A stretch of DNA of 7,323 bases from Alphaproteobacteria bacterium. GTDB lineage: Bacteria; Pseudomonadota; Alphaproteobacteria; ATCC43930; CGMCC-115725. The notes beneath the pieces are model-generated. The model did no database searches, was not told the origin of the DNA, and worked only from the letters and a program-made list of their open reading frames with translations. The stretch covers positions 1 through 7,323 of the forward strand of contig JAFMSA010000204.1 in NCBI GenBank assembly GCA_017353855.1. The letters are read 5' to 3'. The translations under genes and the position numbers were made by a program. Shown here one piece after another: positions 6,364-7,323 of the stretch (positions are counted from its first letter, which is position 1; the number at the start of each line of letters is the position of its first letter).

Positions 6364-6441
6364 GTCGTTCGCGCGAAAGCGGCGATCCAGGCCAGAAGGT
6401 CGAGCGTTTGCCCCTGGGTGACCGCTTTCGCCGGGGATGAC
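6364..6441. repeat. REP-like imperfect palindrome (alphaproteobacterial GCGAAAGCGG type)
   Basis: The left arm at 6364-6391 and right arm at 6413-6441 are inverted copies of about 28 bp around a ~21-nt centre. The core GCGAAAGCGG / CCGCTTTCGC pairs perfectly, with GTC(A/G)T at the outer ends and CCAGG at the inner ends. This matches the common intergenic repeat of many Alphaproteobacteria, which reads like GTCATCCCCGCGAAAGC...ATCCAG. Only one unit is present. It ends 13 nt upstream of the lyase ribosome binding site and would form a strong RNA hairpin in the leader. Being where the methyltransferase remnant is cut off, it may mark the join. Confidence 0.7.
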
Positions 6442-6490
6442 AGTCGGGGACAGCCGGCATCGCCGTCGCGCGGCATTTTTGGACGGGACT

Positions 6491-6806
6491 TTTCTTCCAT
6501 CCCGAGCCGTCGGGTGAGCGATCGCGCGACCTTTACGGATTCGTCGGTCAGATCGATCCCTTTTACATCGCCGCCCGCGAAATAATGGGCAGGACCGCCA
6601 AGCCCGGAACCGGGGTCGAGAAGACCCCTGCCGCCCTGCAGGCCCGCTTCGGTTGCGGCGTGGCCGCCCAAGATAGAATTCGTCAAGCGGCGCCAGCTCG
6701 TCAGGACTGGGTCGTTTGGGATCTGTGCGCGCGACGCAAAAGCCTCCTCAATCCGCGCATCCATGGCGCTCAGGGTGTAATGACGGGCGTTGTCGGTCTC
6801 GACGGT
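6491..6806 (-). pseudogene. Decayed N-terminal fragment of a SAM-dependent methyltransferase
   Basis: About 105 codons resemble the start of UbiE/COQ5-like class I methyltransferases, which usually exceed 250 residues. In one frame come NARHYTLSAMDARIEEAF (about 6791-6738), then GGHAATEAG, and then motif I LLDPGSGLGGPAHYFA, GDVKGIDLTDESVKVA and LTRRLGMEEK. Between them the family's DELAPLDEFYL block is found only in another frame (6702-6670). One base appears lost near 6703-6714 and one gained in the GGG at about 6667-6669, so the main frame stays open but the block is garbled. Similarity stops at about 6491, before the rest of the catalytic domain, and REP-like DNA follows. No good start codon or ribosome binding site precedes it. 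It lies between the CoA-transferase and lyase genes and is very probably non-functional. Confidence 0.65.
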
Positions 6807-6859
6807 CAGGGCTGGCTTCCCGCGTTTCGTCGATTTCCCCGTATCCTCGCCGCCTCGGG

Positions 6860-7323
6860 TCAGATCGCGCCGTCCTCGCGCAGCACCTCGACGTCGGCGG
6901 TGTTCATGCCGAGCCAGTCGCCGAGGACCTCCGCATTGTGGTGCCCCAGCAATGGAGCCGGTTCGAGCTTCGGCGGGCGGCCGTCGAAGCGCACCGGCCA
7001 GGACGGCATCTTGAAGGGGCCGGTCGGGTGCGCTGCGACCTGCAGGATGCCGCGCTCGGTGAAGCTCGGCTCGTTCATCAGCTCCATCGTGTCGAGTACC
7101 GCGCCGGCCGGAACCCCGGCACCGCCGATGATGCGCATTGCCTCGTGCTTGTCGCGCCGGCGCGTCCAATCGGCGACGATCGCGTTGATCTCCCCGATGC
7201 GCTCGCCGCGAGCCCTCGGGCTGTCGTAATTGGGATTGCCGATCAAATCCTCGCGGCCTAGCACCTTCAACAGGCGATGCCAGTGGTCGACCTGGCGGGC
7301 GAACACATAGACCCAGTCGTTGG
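6860..7323 (-). CDS. Class III CoA-transferase (CaiB/BaiF; formyl-CoA:oxalate type), C-terminal part
   Basis: This is the last ~154 residues of a family III CoA-transferase; the gene continues past the right edge. Visible landmarks are NDWVYVFARQVDHW at the start (family GxPNDY-V-), LLKVLGREDLIGNP, the helix DKHEAMRIIGGAGVPAGAVLDT, MNEPSFTERGI, FKMPSWPVRFDG, PAPLLGHHNAEVLGDWLG, and an EDGAI-type C-terminus. This order is typical of formyl-CoA transferase (Frc) and its relatives. They move CoA between carboxylates such as formate, oxalate or 2-hydroxy acids, and the catalytic Asp lies in the missing N-terminal half. The downstream same-strand lyase/decarboxylase suggests joint acyl-CoA activation and cleavage. 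However, 522 bp with a pseudogene and a REP separate them, so one transcript is not certain. The exact acid cannot be told from the C-terminus. Confidence 0.85.
   Translation of the reverse strand, partial: NDWVYVFARQVDHWHRLLKVLGREDLIGNPNYDSPRARGERIGEINAIVADWTRRRDKHEAMRIIGGAGVPAGAVLDTMELMNEPSFTERGILQVAAHPTGPFKMPSWPVRFDGRPPKLEPAPLLGHHNAEVLGDWLGMNTADVEVLREDGAI

Noticed and set aside
1..7323. CRISPR array, tRNA, rRNA, insertion sequence or phage genes.
   Set aside because: No regularly spaced repeats, cloverleaf-like sequence, transposase motif or phage-like gene was seen.

Overview
This window looks like a GC-rich alphaproteobacterial chromosome, probably from the Rhizobiales/Hyphomicrobiales or Rhodospirillales. 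Three things point there: an erpA-xthA pair, GC-rich codon use with long antisense open frames, and a REP-like palindrome built around GCGAAAGCGG, a type scattered through many alphaproteobacterial genomes. The genus cannot be named from the sequence.

Layout from left to right: (1) 1-197, minus strand, the 5' part of exodeoxyribonuclease III (xthA). (2) 216-575, minus strand, the Fe-S cluster insertion protein ErpA, which lies just upstream of xthA and has a sigma70-like promoter whose -10 sits inside a perfect 18-bp palindrome. (3) 770-3124, plus strand, a 784-residue thiamine-diphosphate (ThDP) enzyme related to AceE (homodimeric pyruvate dehydrogenase E1) and transketolase, with no E2 or E3 gene in view. 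(4) 3117-3869, minus strand, a TenA/PqqC-fold protein with a full set of candidate metal ligands typical of haem-oxygenase-like di-iron oxidases. It is convergent with the ThDP enzyme, and the two TGA stops lie in one 8-bp palindrome. (5) 3904-4104, minus strand, a small DUF2283-like protein just upstream of the di-iron protein. (6) 4105-4690, about 590 bp without a convincing gene. (7) 4691-6337, minus strand, a second ThDP enzyme of the 2-hydroxyacyl-CoA lyase / oxalyl-CoA decarboxylase family. (8) 6338-6859, a REP-like palindrome and the decayed N-terminal piece of a SAM methyltransferase. (9) 6860-7323, minus strand, the 3' end of a class III (CaiB/BaiF, formyl-CoA:oxalate type) CoA-transferase, running off the window.

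The right-hand half reads as a CoA-transferase plus acyl-CoA lyase/decarboxylase module. The transferase would load a 2-hydroxy acid or oxalate onto CoA, and the ThDP enzyme would cleave it to formyl-CoA plus an aldehyde, ketone or CO2. The link between the two genes has been disturbed by the methyltransferase remnant and the REP. The middle holds an orphan AceE-like enzyme facing a putative di-iron oxidase of unknown substrate. Whether these two parts work together is not shown by the sequence. The left end is housekeeping. The most open questions are the substrates of the AceE-like enzyme and of the di-iron protein.
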